A DNA stretch of 38,714 nucleotides from Vreelandella subglaciescola (GTDB lineage: Bacteria; Pseudomonadota; Gammaproteobacteria; Pseudomonadales; Halomonadaceae), in the NCBI GenBank assembly GCA_030454225.1, contig JAKDRW010000013.1, positions 1-38,714 of the forward strand, given 5' to 3'. Of the stretch, positions 15,699 to 24,237 are shown piece after piece. The position numbers and the translations under genes were made by a program. The notes beneath the pieces were generated by a model. The model made no database searches. It was not told where the DNA came from and was given only the letters and a program-made list of their open reading frames with translations. Numbering within the stretch: position 1 is the first letter of the stretch; every line of letters begins with the position of its first letter.

Positions 15699-16697
15699 GT
15701 GAGCGATGCACCGCGCGGGCGCAATGCCCGTCACCCCGAGCAGATTCCGCGCCGTGGCTGGCGCGATATTGCCTGGCGCGTGCTGCGCGAAGCCGAGCAG
15801 GATCGTATCACCATACTCGCGGCGGGCGTGGCGTTTTATGTGCTGCTGGCGTTTTTTCCAGCGATTGCGGCGGTGGTGTCTATCGCCGGGCTGGTGTTTG
15901 ACCCCTACGAAGCCAGCCAGCAGCTGCGCGAACTGAGCCATCTCATGCCGCCGGACGCCGCCGAGCTGATTGCCAGGCAAACGCAAAACGTGGCGCAAAG
16001 CGCGGAGGGGCGCAGCGGCATGGCGGCGCTTATTAGTTCGCTGATTGCGATCTTTGTCGCGTCTAAGGGCGTACGCGGGCTGATTATCGGGCTTAACGCG
16101 GTATACGGCGAGTCTGATCGGCGCGGCCGGCTGCAGCGCAGCGTAATGGTGATAGCGCTGACGCTTGGACTGATTGTGATGACGCTTTTGACCCTGGGGT
16201 TTATTGCGCTGGTGCCGTTCGGCGTTGCTTACATGACGCCGTCTGCGCTGCTTAGGACGCTGCTTTACTGGCTGAGCTGGCCGGTGTTGCTGATTGTCAT
16301 GAGCCTGGTGATTGCGCTGCTGTACCGCTTTGCGCCGTATCGCCGTGCGCCGCGCTGGCGATGGCTGAGCGTGGGCTCGCTGCTGGCTACCGTGCTGTGG
16401 CTGCTGGGCTCGGGCGGGCTGTCGCTTTACGTACGCTACGTGGCCAATTTCAGCGCACTTTACGGCTCGCTGGGGGCGGTGGTGGTGCTAATGCTGTGGT
16501 TTTGGCTGTCGGCGTTTGTGGTCTTGCTGGGCGCGGAAATCAACGCCCAGATGGAGCGCCAGACGCGTCGCGATACAACGATTGGCCGCGAGCGACCGAT
16601 GGGCAGCCGACGTGCCCACGCGGCCGATACGCTGGGTGGGGAGCATCCTTGGCACCGCCATAACGACGGTGCCGATAAGCGCGACGTGAACGAGTAG
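15699..16697 (+). CDS. YihY/BrkB family inner-membrane protein
   Basis: 332 residues with about six membrane spans. The N-terminal RDIAWRVLREAEQDRITILAAGVAFYVLLAFFPAIAA region and the late YGSLGAVVVLMLWFWLSAFVVLLGAEINAQ region are diagnostic of the YihY/BrkB family (each cited piecewise here). The family's biochemical role is uncertain despite old names such as ribonuclease BN or serum-resistance factor. It begins with GTG only 3 bp after the esterase stop and has no good ribosome site of its own, so it is probably translated by coupling. The C-terminal tail is polar, charged and His-rich. Confidence 0.9.
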   Translation: MSDAPRGRNARHPEQIPRRGWRDIAWRVLREAEQDRITILAAGVAFYVLLAFFPAIAAVVSIAGLVFDPYEASQQLRELSHLMPPDAAELIARQTQNVAQSAEGRSGMAALISSLIAIFVASKGVRGLIIGLNAVYGESDRRGRLQRSVMVIALTLGLIVMTLLTLGFIALVPFGVAYMTPSALLRTLLYWLSWPVLLIVMSLVIALLYRFAPYRRAPRWRWLSVGSLLATVLWLLGSGGLSLYVRYVANFSALYGSLGAVVVLMLWFWLSAFVVLLGAEINAQMERQTRRDTTIGRERPMGSRRAHAADTLGGEHPWHRHNDGADKRDVNE

Positions 16698-16727
16698 TCG
16701 CCGTTGTCGCCAGGAATATTTTGACCG

Positions 16728-18134
16728 TTACAGCAGCTGCTCGGCGGCCAGCGCCAGGCGCGAGCGTTCAACGCTTTTCAGCGTGATGTGGCCGGCGTGA
16801 GGCCAGTCGCGAAAGCGCTCGACTACGGCGGCCATGCCACAGGTGTTGGCGGTAAGGTAGGGCGTGTCGATCTGGCCGACGTTGCCCAGGCAGACAATCT
16901 TGGTGTTGGCCCCGGCCCGGCTGATCAGCGCCTTGAGCTGCTTGGGGGTAAAGTTTTGCGCCTCGTCGATAATCAATAGGGTGTCGTTAAGCGTGCGCCC
17001 GCGCATGAAGCTGGGCGCGCGGATCTGCACCCGCGCGCCGATCAGCTGGCGGGTGGCGCTATCGTCCCAGCTGGACTCGCCTTCTTCGCCGCGCAGCAGG
17101 TTGTCCATGTTGTCGTGGAAAGCGCCCATCCACGGCGACATTTTTTCCTCCTCGGTGCCGGGCAGAAAACCGATGTCTTCGCCCATGGGAATCGGCGCGC
17201 GGGTAAATACGACGCGCTCGAAATCGCGGTGATCCAGCGTTTGCTGAAACGCCGCGGCCAGCGTCATGAAGGTTTTACCGGTACCCGCGTTGCCGGCGAT
17301 AGTGACCAGGTCGATGTCTTTGTCCATCAGCAGGTTGAGCGTGAAATTCTGCCGGCTATCGTGGGCGTGAACGCCCCATACGCCGCCGTGATGGCGGTAG
17401 TTGATCAGTAGCTCAAGGCGCGCGGTAGTAGCTGACAGCTCGCGCACGATCGCCTCGAATTCGGCACCGTTTTCGCTGTCTGTCACGAGCATACCCAGGT
17501 GCCAATGCGTGGGGATTGTGCCGTTTAGCTGGTAGAAGGTGCGATCGTCAACGCGCTCGACGTTAACTTCGACATCGAGGGCTTCCCACAGCGGTGCGTT
17601 GGATTGCTCGAGGTTGTAAACCGCCGCGCCTTCGATCATGGCGTCGCTGTCGTCAAAGGCGCGGTCGCTCAGGTAGTCTTCCACCGGCACGTTCAGCGCG
17701 GCGGCCTTGATGCGCAGGTTGATGTCTTTCGATACCAGAATGACCGAGGCGTCGGGGCGCTCGTCGCGCAGGCGGCAGGTTTCCGCCAGCAGGCGGTTGT
17801 CGGCGCGCTGCGCCAGGTGTTCAAGCGGGGTTAAGTCGTCGTAGCAGAGAAACCGCAGCCGGCCGGCTTCGCCGACGGCGCGCGGCAGAGGAATGCCGTG
17901 TTCGATGTCGGCGAAACTGGCGCGGTGGGTTAAATCCGACAGGGTGCGGCTAACCTGGCGCGCGGTGCGGGCGATATCGCGGCTGCCGTTTTTATGCTTG
18001 TCGAGCTCCTCAAGCACCGTCATGGGAATTACTACGTCGTGCTCATCGAAGTGGTAAAGCGCCATGGGATCGTGGATCAGTACGTTAGTGTCGAGCACGT
18101 AAAGCCTGGTGGCTTTCTTGTCGAGTCGGACCAT
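16728..18134 (-). CDS. PhoH-family ATPase with N-terminal PIN domain
   Basis: 468 residues from the ATG at 18134, preceded by AGGAG at 18146-18150; a GTG at 18146 overlaps that ribosome site and is less likely. The PIN-like nuclease domain (about residues 8-150) shows acidic residues in YVLDTNVLIHDP, VLEELDKHK and SKDINLRIKA. The PhoH helicase-like domain (about 240-465) has Walker A GNAGTGKT and Walker B LLIIDEAQNF. This PIN-PhoH architecture (PhoH2 type) is thought to unwind and cleave RNA in the cytoplasm. It converges on the BrkB gene with a 30-bp gap. Confidence 0.93.
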   Translation of the reverse strand: MVRLDKKATRLYVLDTNVLIHDPMALYHFDEHDVVIPMTVLEELDKHKNGSRDIARTARQVSRTLSDLTHRASFADIEHGIPLPRAVGEAGRLRFLCYDDLTPLEHLAQRADNRLLAETCRLRDERPDASVILVSKDINLRIKAAALNVPVEDYLSDRAFDDSDAMIEGAAVYNLEQSNAPLWEALDVEVNVERVDDRTFYQLNGTIPTHWHLGMLVTDSENGAEFEAIVRELSATTARLELLINYRHHGGVWGVHAHDSRQNFTLNLLMDKDIDLVTIAGNAGTGKTFMTLAAAFQQTLDHRDFERVVFTRAPIPMGEDIGFLPGTEEEKMSPWMGAFHDNMDNLLRGEEGESSWDDSATRQLIGARVQIRAPSFMRGRTLNDTLLIIDEAQNFTPKQLKALISRAGANTKIVCLGNVGQIDTPYLTANTCGMAAVVERFRDWPHAGHITLKSVERSRLALAAEQLL

Positions 18135-18146
18135 CGTTGGAAGCAC

Positions 18147-18442
18147 TCCTGCGCTGATAGCAACAGTAACGGCGACACGGGCGGGTCTTTTGGGCTTGCC
18201 GTGTCGTTCCCTGGCGTATTGTTTTTGGCCTGTTTCGCTGGCTCCTCTTCTCTGCGGGTAACGGGGTGTACAGCTAACTTATCCTTAGTGTCGGATAACG
18301 TGCGACTTTTTGCCATCCTCTGGGGTGCACGGCAAACGTAAAGCGGGGGCGAACGGCCGGCATCAGCAGAAAAATATTTCCTAAAATCGCCGAAGAGGGG
18401 ATAATCACCCAGCAATCATGCGTTTTTTCAGGAGTTATTACG
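18147..18442. other. Divergent intergenic region with two inverted repeats
   Basis: No gene is supported. CGACACGG (18173-18180) is repeated inverted at 18199-18206 across an 18-base spacer, and TTATCC (18279-18284) pairs with GGATAA (18293-18298). The region must hold the promoters of the PhoH gene and the CDF-like gene, but I could not pick them out. Either dyad could be a regulator site. Confidence 0.4.
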
Positions 18443-19318
18443 GTGAGTGCCGTAACCATTGAGCGTCGTGCCCTGCGGTTTTCCGCTATTTCTGCCGCGG
18501 CGTTCGCCTTTTCCGGGCTGGCGCTGGGTATTGCCAGCGGATCCATTACCATTCTTTTCGACAGCGGCTATTCGCTGATGAGCCTGGCGCTGGTGGTGCT
18601 TTCGCTGTGGGCGCACCGCTGCGTGCAACGCCCTGCCTGCGGGCGCTACCCCTTTGGCCGCCTGACGGTAGAGCCGCTGACGGTGTTGCTCAAAGGCGTG
18701 ATGATCGCGCTGGTGTGTGTGGCATCGCTGGGCGCTGCCCTGTGGAGCCTGGCGCACGGCGGGCGCGAGGTCAGCCTTGATCTGGCGCTGGGCTTTGGTG
18801 TGATCAACGTGGTGGGCTGCGCGCTGAGCTGGGGGTATCTCAAGCGCTGTGCAGCAAGGATCAACGCGCCGCTGCTGGCAGCCGAGATTCGCCAGTGGCA
18901 AATGGATACCTGGCTGAGCGCGGCGGTGCTGATCGGCTTTGCCGCGACCTTTATCCTCAGCCTGACGCCCTGGGCGGCCTGGGCGCGCTTTGCCGATCCG
19001 CTTATGGTGCTGCTGATTGTGGGCTATTTTCTGCCCATTCCCTGGCGCATGGCCCGCGACGCGCTGCGCGAAGTGATGCTGGCAACGCCCGGTGATACGC
19101 TGCGCCAGGCGCTGATTACGCCCGGGCCGTCCGGCGCCGTTGCCGCGTTTTCGCTGGCGCCCGAGAACATTCGGCTGGCGCAGGTGGGCAGCTTTATGCT
19201 GCTCGATATCAAGCTGGCCAAGGATGAGCTCAAGGATGCCGACAGCATCGTTGCGGCGTTGGAGCAGCGCTGCCGCGCGCTGCAGATGCGACCGGTAACG
19301 TCGATTACCCTGATCTAG
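18443..19318 (+). CDS. CDF (cation diffusion facilitator)-like membrane protein with altered metal site
   Basis: 291 residues, five to six membrane spans and a short C-terminal cytoplasmic domain. The GRYPFGRLTVEPL stretch (about residues 67-79) is the CDF loop signature. In E. coli FieF the transport site is Asp-x3-Asp plus His-x3-Asp. Here the corresponding positions read D40/S44 and Q151/D155, so two of four ligands are missing. It may carry another ion, bind metal differently, or not transport metal. The start is GTG with CAGGAG about 9 bases upstream. ybaK follows 17 bp later and may be cotranscribed. Confidence 0.8.
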   Translation: MSAVTIERRALRFSAISAAAFAFSGLALGIASGSITILFDSGYSLMSLALVVLSLWAHRCVQRPACGRYPFGRLTVEPLTVLLKGVMIALVCVASLGAALWSLAHGGREVSLDLALGFGVINVVGCALSWGYLKRCAARINAPLLAAEIRQWQMDTWLSAAVLIGFAATFILSLTPWAAWARFADPLMVLLIVGYFLPIPWRMARDALREVMLATPGDTLRQALITPGPSGAVAAFSLAPENIRLAQVGSFMLLDIKLAKDELKDADSIVAALEQRCRALQMRPVTSITLI

Positions 19319-19335
19319 CACGTTGGAGGCGAGCC

Positions 19336-19803
19336 ATGACACCGGCGATTGAATCTGCCAAAAAAGCCCGCGTCGCCTTTGCGACCCATGCCTACATCCA
19401 CGACGAAAGCGCGGCCTCTTACGGCCTCGAGGCCGCCGAAAAGCTGGGCGTCGCCCCGGAAGCGATCTTTAAAACGCTGGTAGTGATGCTGGACGGCAAG
19501 CGCCTGGCGGTGGGCATTGTGCCGGTGACCGCGCAGCTTGGCTTGAAGCACATTGCCCGGGCGGCAGGCGCGAAAAAAGCCGCGATGGCACCCCCCGCCG
19601 AGGTAGAACGCGCCACCGGCTACGTGCTGGGCGGCGTCAGCCCGCTAGGGCAAAAAAAGTGCCTGCTCACCTATATCGACGCCTCCGCCGAGGCGCTTGA
19701 AAAGATCTACGTCAGCGCCGGCAAGCGTGGGCTCGAGATCGAGCTTGTGCCCGCCGACCTGGCCGCGCTGACGGCCGCCACTTTTATGCCGCTGGCCGTT
19801 TAG
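19336..19803 (+). CDS. ybaK: Cys-tRNA(Pro)/Cys-tRNA(Cys) deacylase YbaK/EbsC
   Basis: 155 residues, the family's usual length. The KTLVVMLDGKRLAVGIVPV strand-turn-strand, the GYVLGGVSPLG motif and the late KRGLEIELVPADL segment identify the YbaK subfamily of the INS editing-domain superfamily. It hydrolyses cysteine mischarged onto tRNA(Pro) in the cytoplasm. The ribosome site is GGAGG 6 bases before the ATG. Downstream lies dbpA with a 97-bp gap. Confidence 0.95.
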   Translation: MTPAIESAKKARVAFATHAYIHDESAASYGLEAAEKLGVAPEAIFKTLVVMLDGKRLAVGIVPVTAQLGLKHIARAAGAKKAAMAPPAEVERATGYVLGGVSPLGQKKCLLTYIDASAEALEKIYVSAGKRGLEIELVPADLAALTAATFMPLAV

Positions 19804-19900
19804 CCACGGGCTTTTCTGGTAAACTGCGGCTTATGGGCTGCGACTTTCCTGTCGACAGCCGCTCCCTTTTTCAGGTGTCCTCTTTTTTCAGGTAACCCCC

Positions 19901-21298
19901 GTGTCGATGACTTCCTTTTCGCGTCTGGCCCTGCCGGATGCGCTGCTGGCGAATCTGGATTCGCTTGGCTATCACAGCATGACGCCGGTGCAGGCGCACG
20001 CCTTGCCCCCCGCGCTTGAAGGCCAGGACGTGCTGGCGCAGGCCAAAACCGGCTCGGGCAAGACCGCCGCCTTCGGTTTGGCAATGCTCGCCGGGCTGGA
20101 CGTCGCCAACAGCCGCGTGCAGGGTCTGGTGCTGTGCCCCACCCGGGAGCTGGCCGAGCAGGTCGGCGAAGCGCTGCGCGCCCTTGCCCGTCAGCTGCCC
20201 AACGTCAAAGTGCTGACGCTGTGTGGCGGCGCGCCGTTTGGCCCGCAGCTGGCGTCTCTTGAGCACGGTGCGCATATCGTTGTGGGCACGCCCGGGCGGG
20301 TGGAAGACCACCTGCGCAAAGGCACGCTGGTGCTGCGCTACGTCACCACGCTGGTGCTCGATGAAGCCGACCGCATGCTCGACATGGGCTTTCAGGCCGC
20401 GATTGACGACATTGTGGCGCAAACGCCCCCGCGCCGGCAGACGCTGTTATTCAGCGCGACCTATCCCGCTGAAGCGGCGCAGGGCGGGCTTGCGGGCTTT
20501 ACCCGCGGGCTTTTGCATAAGCCCTGCATCGTCAAGGTCGAAGACGCCCACGACGACACGACTATCGCGCAGCACTTTTATACGGTGGCCGATGAGGCCG
20601 CGCGCTTTGCCGCGTTGCGCCGGCTACTGTTGCATTACCGGCCGGAAAGCGGCGTGGTGTTTTGCAATACCAAACGCGATACGCGACAGGTGGCAGATGA
20701 TCTGAACGCGGCGGGCATGCAGGCGCTTGCGCTCAACGGGGATCTGGAACAGAAAGACCGCGAGCGCATCGTGGTAATGTTCGCCAACCGCAGCGTGACG
20801 CTTTTGGTCGCCACCGACGTCGCCGCCCGGGGGCTGGATATCGCCGGCGTAGACGCGGTGTTTAATCTGCACATTGCCCACGAGCTTGAGGTGCACACCC
20901 ACCGCGTGGGGCGCACCGGGCGCGCGGGAAAAAGCGGCGTGGCCTGCACGCTGGTCAGCGATAAAGAGCGCTACCGCCTGCTGCAGCTGAGCGAGCTGCA
21001 GGGCGCTGAATACGAGGTGGAGCCGCTTCCCGAGGTGAGCGATACCCGGCCGCTGGTGGCGCCCATGGTCACGCTACAGCTGGGCGCGGGCAAGAAAGAC
21101 AAGCTGCGTCCCGGCGATATTCTCGGTGCGCTGACCGGCGACGACGGCATTGCCGGCGAGCAGGTCGGCAAGATCAAGGTGCTCGCTCGCAGCGCCTACG
21201 TGGCGGTTGAGCGCAGCGCTGCCAAACAGGCGCTTGCCAAGCTTGAGCGCGACCAACTTAAAGGCCGTAACGTGCGCGCACGCCGCGTTAACGGTTAG
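19901..21298 (+). CDS. dbpA: ATP-dependent RNA helicase DbpA
   Basis: 465 residues. DEAD-box motifs are all present: AKTGSGKTA (I), PTRELAEQV (Ia), VLDEADRML (II), LFSATYP (III), ATDVAARGLDI (V) and HRVGRTGRAG (VI). The C-terminal DbpA RNA-binding domain (KKDKLRPGDILGALTG to the end, about residue 390 onwards) directs the enzyme to hairpin 92 of 23S rRNA during large-subunit assembly. The GTG at 19901 is preferred because CAGG sits 7-8 bases upstream; an ATG two codons later is also possible. Confidence 0.95.
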   Translation: MSMTSFSRLALPDALLANLDSLGYHSMTPVQAHALPPALEGQDVLAQAKTGSGKTAAFGLAMLAGLDVANSRVQGLVLCPTRELAEQVGEALRALARQLPNVKVLTLCGGAPFGPQLASLEHGAHIVVGTPGRVEDHLRKGTLVLRYVTTLVLDEADRMLDMGFQAAIDDIVAQTPPRRQTLLFSATYPAEAAQGGLAGFTRGLLHKPCIVKVEDAHDDTTIAQHFYTVADEAARFAALRRLLLHYRPESGVVFCNTKRDTRQVADDLNAAGMQALALNGDLEQKDRERIVVMFANRSVTLLVATDVAARGLDIAGVDAVFNLHIAHELEVHTHRVGRTGRAGKSGVACTLVSDKERYRLLQLSELQGAEYEVEPLPEVSDTRPLVAPMVTLQLGAGKKDKLRPGDILGALTGDDGIAGEQVGKIKVLARSAYVAVERSAAKQALAKLERDQLKGRNVRARRVNG

Positions 21299-21323
21299 GC
21301 CAGAGGAGCCAACGCAAGCGTTT

Positions 21324-22193
21324 ATGAAAATACCCAAACGACTACAGCCGCTGATCGACGACGGTTTGATCAACGCGGTCGAGCAGCAGCTGATGAGCGG
21401 CAAGGAAGCCCAGGTTTACGTGGTGCGCTGCGGCGAGGAGCGGCGCTGCGCCAAGGTGTTCAAAGAGGCCAAAAAACGCAGCTTCAAGCAGGCGGTGCAG
21501 TATCAGGAGGGGCGCCGCGAGCGTAACAGCCGCCGCGCACGGGCCATGGCCAAAAAAACCCGCTACGGCCAGCAGCAGCAGGAACAGGCCTGGCTTACCG
21601 CCGAGGTCGACGCGCTGTACCGGCTGGCGGATGCCGGCGTGCGCGCCCCAAGGCCCCACGGCTTTGTCGACGGCGTGCTGCTGATGGACATGATCGTTGA
21701 TGCCGACGGCGACGTTGCGCCAAGGCTCGATGACGTGGTGCTTGACGCCGAAACTGCCCGTACCTATTACCAGAGCCTTTTGCGTGATGTGGTAAAGATG
21801 CTCTGCGCCGGGCTGATCCACGGCGACCTGTCCGAATTCAACGTGCTCGAAGACGCCCACGGGCCGGTGATTATCGATTTGCCCCAGGCGGTCGACGCCG
21901 CCGGCAACAACAGCGCCGAGGCCATGTTCAAGCGCGACGTGAACAATATGCGCGGCTACTTTGCCCGCGTTGCCCCCGAGCTTGTGGATACTTACTACGC
22001 CGAGGAAATCTGGGCGCTGTACGAAACCGGCGAGCTGCACCCGGACGCCGCACTCACCGGCGAGTTTACCTTTGCCAGCCACCTGGCCGACGTCGGCGAG
22101 GTGCTGGAGATCATCGACGACGTCAAGGAAGAAGAGGAAGAGCGCCTTGAGCGCATGCGCGGTGAGCCGGATGATGACGCGCCGTCATACTGA
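21324..22193 (+). CDS. RIO-family serine protein kinase
   Basis: 289 residues. The frame is open further upstream inside dbpA, but the start at 21324 lies past the dbpA stop and is preceded by GAGGAG, though at a long spacing. A modified P-loop region (SGKEAQVYVV), the catalytic loop HGDLSEFNVL (about residue 167 onwards) and the metal-binding IIDLPQAVD identify the RIO1-like kinase fold. In that family the usual DFG is replaced by an Asp-Leu/Phe-Pro-Gln type motif, as seen here. The C-terminus is highly acidic (a KEEEEERLERM stretch). Bacterial RIO kinases have few known substrates; proximity to dbpA hints at a ribosome-linked role, which is inference. Confidence 0.9.
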   Translation: MKIPKRLQPLIDDGLINAVEQQLMSGKEAQVYVVRCGEERRCAKVFKEAKKRSFKQAVQYQEGRRERNSRRARAMAKKTRYGQQQQEQAWLTAEVDALYRLADAGVRAPRPHGFVDGVLLMDMIVDADGDVAPRLDDVVLDAETARTYYQSLLRDVVKMLCAGLIHGDLSEFNVLEDAHGPVIIDLPQAVDAAGNNSAEAMFKRDVNNMRGYFARVAPELVDTYYAEEIWALYETGELHPDAALTGEFTFASHLADVGEVLEIIDDVKEEEEERLERMRGEPDDDAPSY

Positions 22194-22258
22194 CGGACGA
22201 GCGCACGGCCGGTATAGAAGATCGGTGTAAAAGGTCGGTATAAAAAGCAGGAGACTGC

Positions 22259-24157
22259 ATGTTGAAGCGCGTGTTGCAGCCGCTGTTTCGTTATTTTGAA
22301 ACGCGGATCAATCCCTACCCCGAAGGCCGGGTCAACACCCCGCCCCGGGGGCTATTGCCGTTTTTGTGGCATTTTTCCCGGCCGTTGCTGCCCATGCTGC
22401 TATGGATGTCGCTGGCGACCGCGTTGGTCTCGTCCTCGGAAGTGGTGTTTTTCCACTATATGGGTGAGCTGGTCGACTGGCTTGCAGGCGTTGACCGTGA
22501 GGGCTTCTGGCAAGCTCACGGCCTGATGCTGGTGGGCCTCGGCGTTTTAGTGCTGATCGGGCTGCCGCTTTTAGTGCTGGCGCAGTCGCTGGTGACCAAC
22601 CAGAGTATTTTTGGCAACTACCCGATGATCGGCCGCTGGATTTCTCATCGCCACATGCTCAGTCAAAGTCTGGCGTTCTATCAGGATGAGTTTGCCGGGC
22701 GCGTCTCGCAAAAGGTGATGCAAACGGCGCTTGCCATGCGCGAGACGGTGACCAAGGTGATGGACCTTTTGGTCTACGCCATCGTGTATTTCACCGGCGC
22801 TGCCATTTTGCTGTTTCAAGCGGACGCCTGGCTGGCGCTGCCGATGTTCATATGGCTGGTCGGCTACCTGACCATTATGCGCTTCTTTGTCCCGCGCCTG
22901 CGTAAGGTCTCCATGGCTCAGGCCAACGCCCGGGCGCAGATGACCGGCCGGGTGGTGGACAGCTACAGCAATATTCAGACCATCAAGCTGTTTGCCGACG
23001 CCCGCCACGAGCAGGGCTATGCCCGCCAGGCCATGGAAGGCTTCATGACCACGGTGCACAATCAGATGCGCCTGGTGACGCTTTTGAGCGTGTGTTTGAC
23101 GCTGCTCAATACGCTATTGCTGGTGGGCATGGCGGCGACGGTGCTCATCGCCTGGTATACGCAAGTGATCTCGCTTGGCGTGCTGGCCATTGCCATCGCG
23201 CTGGTGATGCGCGTGCGCTTCATGTCCGACTGGATTTTGCACGAGGTGGCGCGACTGTTCGAGAACATCGGCACCGTGCAGGACGGCATGAACACCATCG
23301 CCAACAAGCCCCAGGTGCAGGACACAGCGGATGCCCGCGAGCTTGCCGTGCCCGAAGGCGAAATCCGCTTTGATCAGCTGCTCTTTGGCTACGTTGAAGC
23401 CGCCGGCGACTACAAGGCGGTGTTTGACGGGCTCGACCTGACCATTGCCCCGGGGGAAAAAGTGGGGCTGATTGGGCGCTCCGGCGCGGGCAAGTCGACG
23501 CTTGCCAATCTGCTGCTGCGCTTTTTTGACCTTCAGGGCGGTGAAATCCGTATCGACGGCCAGAATATTGCCGAGGTCACCCAAACATCCTTGCGCCATC
23601 AGATCGGCATGGTGACCCAGGACACCTCGCTTTTGCACCGCTCGCTGCGCGACAACATCCGCTACGGCACGCCCGACGCCAGTGACGAAGCCGTTTGGGC
23701 CGCGGTGCGCCAGGCTCACGCCGACGACTTTATCAACGACCTGGTCGATCCCGAGGGGCGCCGCGGGCTGGATGCCCACGTCGGCGAGCGCGGGGTCAAG
23801 CTCTCCGGCGGGCAGCGCCAGCGCATCGCCATTGCCCGAGTGCTGCTCAAAAACGCACCGATTCTGGTGCTCGACGAAGCCACTTCGGCGCTGGATTCCG
23901 AGGTTGAAGCGGCGATTCAGGAACAGCTCGAGCACCTGATGCAGGGCAAAACGGTGATCGCGATTGCCCACCGGCTGTCGACCATTGCCATGCTCGACCG
24001 CCTGCTGGTGGTCGATGACGGCCAAATTATTGAAGCCGGCAGCCACCGCGAGCTATTGGCCCAAAACGGCATCTATGCGCGGCTGTGGAAACGCCAGTCG
24101 GGCGGGTTTATCGGCCTGAATGAAGAGGGTCTGAACGAGGTAGAAGAGGGCGCCTAG
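22259..24157 (+). CDS. ABC exporter, fused membrane and ATPase domains
   Basis: 632 residues. Six membrane spans fill about residues 30-335, followed by a nucleotide-binding domain with Walker A GRSGAGKST (about residue 406), Q-loop TQDTSLLH, signature LSGGQRQR and Walker B ILVLDEATS, then the switch His in AHRLST. It is a homodimeric type IV exporter of the MsbA/multidrug class in the inner membrane; the substrate cannot be told. AGGAG precedes the ATG. The downstream hypothetical gene starts 80 bp later. Confidence 0.94.
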   Translation: MLKRVLQPLFRYFETRINPYPEGRVNTPPRGLLPFLWHFSRPLLPMLLWMSLATALVSSSEVVFFHYMGELVDWLAGVDREGFWQAHGLMLVGLGVLVLIGLPLLVLAQSLVTNQSIFGNYPMIGRWISHRHMLSQSLAFYQDEFAGRVSQKVMQTALAMRETVTKVMDLLVYAIVYFTGAAILLFQADAWLALPMFIWLVGYLTIMRFFVPRLRKVSMAQANARAQMTGRVVDSYSNIQTIKLFADARHEQGYARQAMEGFMTTVHNQMRLVTLLSVCLTLLNTLLLVGMAATVLIAWYTQVISLGVLAIAIALVMRVRFMSDWILHEVARLFENIGTVQDGMNTIANKPQVQDTADARELAVPEGEIRFDQLLFGYVEAAGDYKAVFDGLDLTIAPGEKVGLIGRSGAGKSTLANLLLRFFDLQGGEIRIDGQNIAEVTQTSLRHQIGMVTQDTSLLHRSLRDNIRYGTPDASDEAVWAAVRQAHADDFINDLVDPEGRRGLDAHVGERGVKLSGGQRQRIAIARVLLKNAPILVLDEATSALDSEVEAAIQEQLEHLMQGKTVIAIAHRLSTIAMLDRLLVVDDGQIIEAGSHRELLAQNGIYARLWKRQSGGFIGLNEEGLNEVEEGA

Positions 24158-24237
24158 GCGTCCGCGAATAAAGGTTGCCAGATCTCGGCATAAAGCGTGC
24201 TATGTTGCCTGCATAGCCGGTGAACGAGGGCAGTTGA

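Noticed and set aside
21150-21323. RIO kinase start inside dbpA
   Set aside because: It would overlap the conserved end of DbpA in another frame; the ATG at 21324 gives the usual N-terminus.
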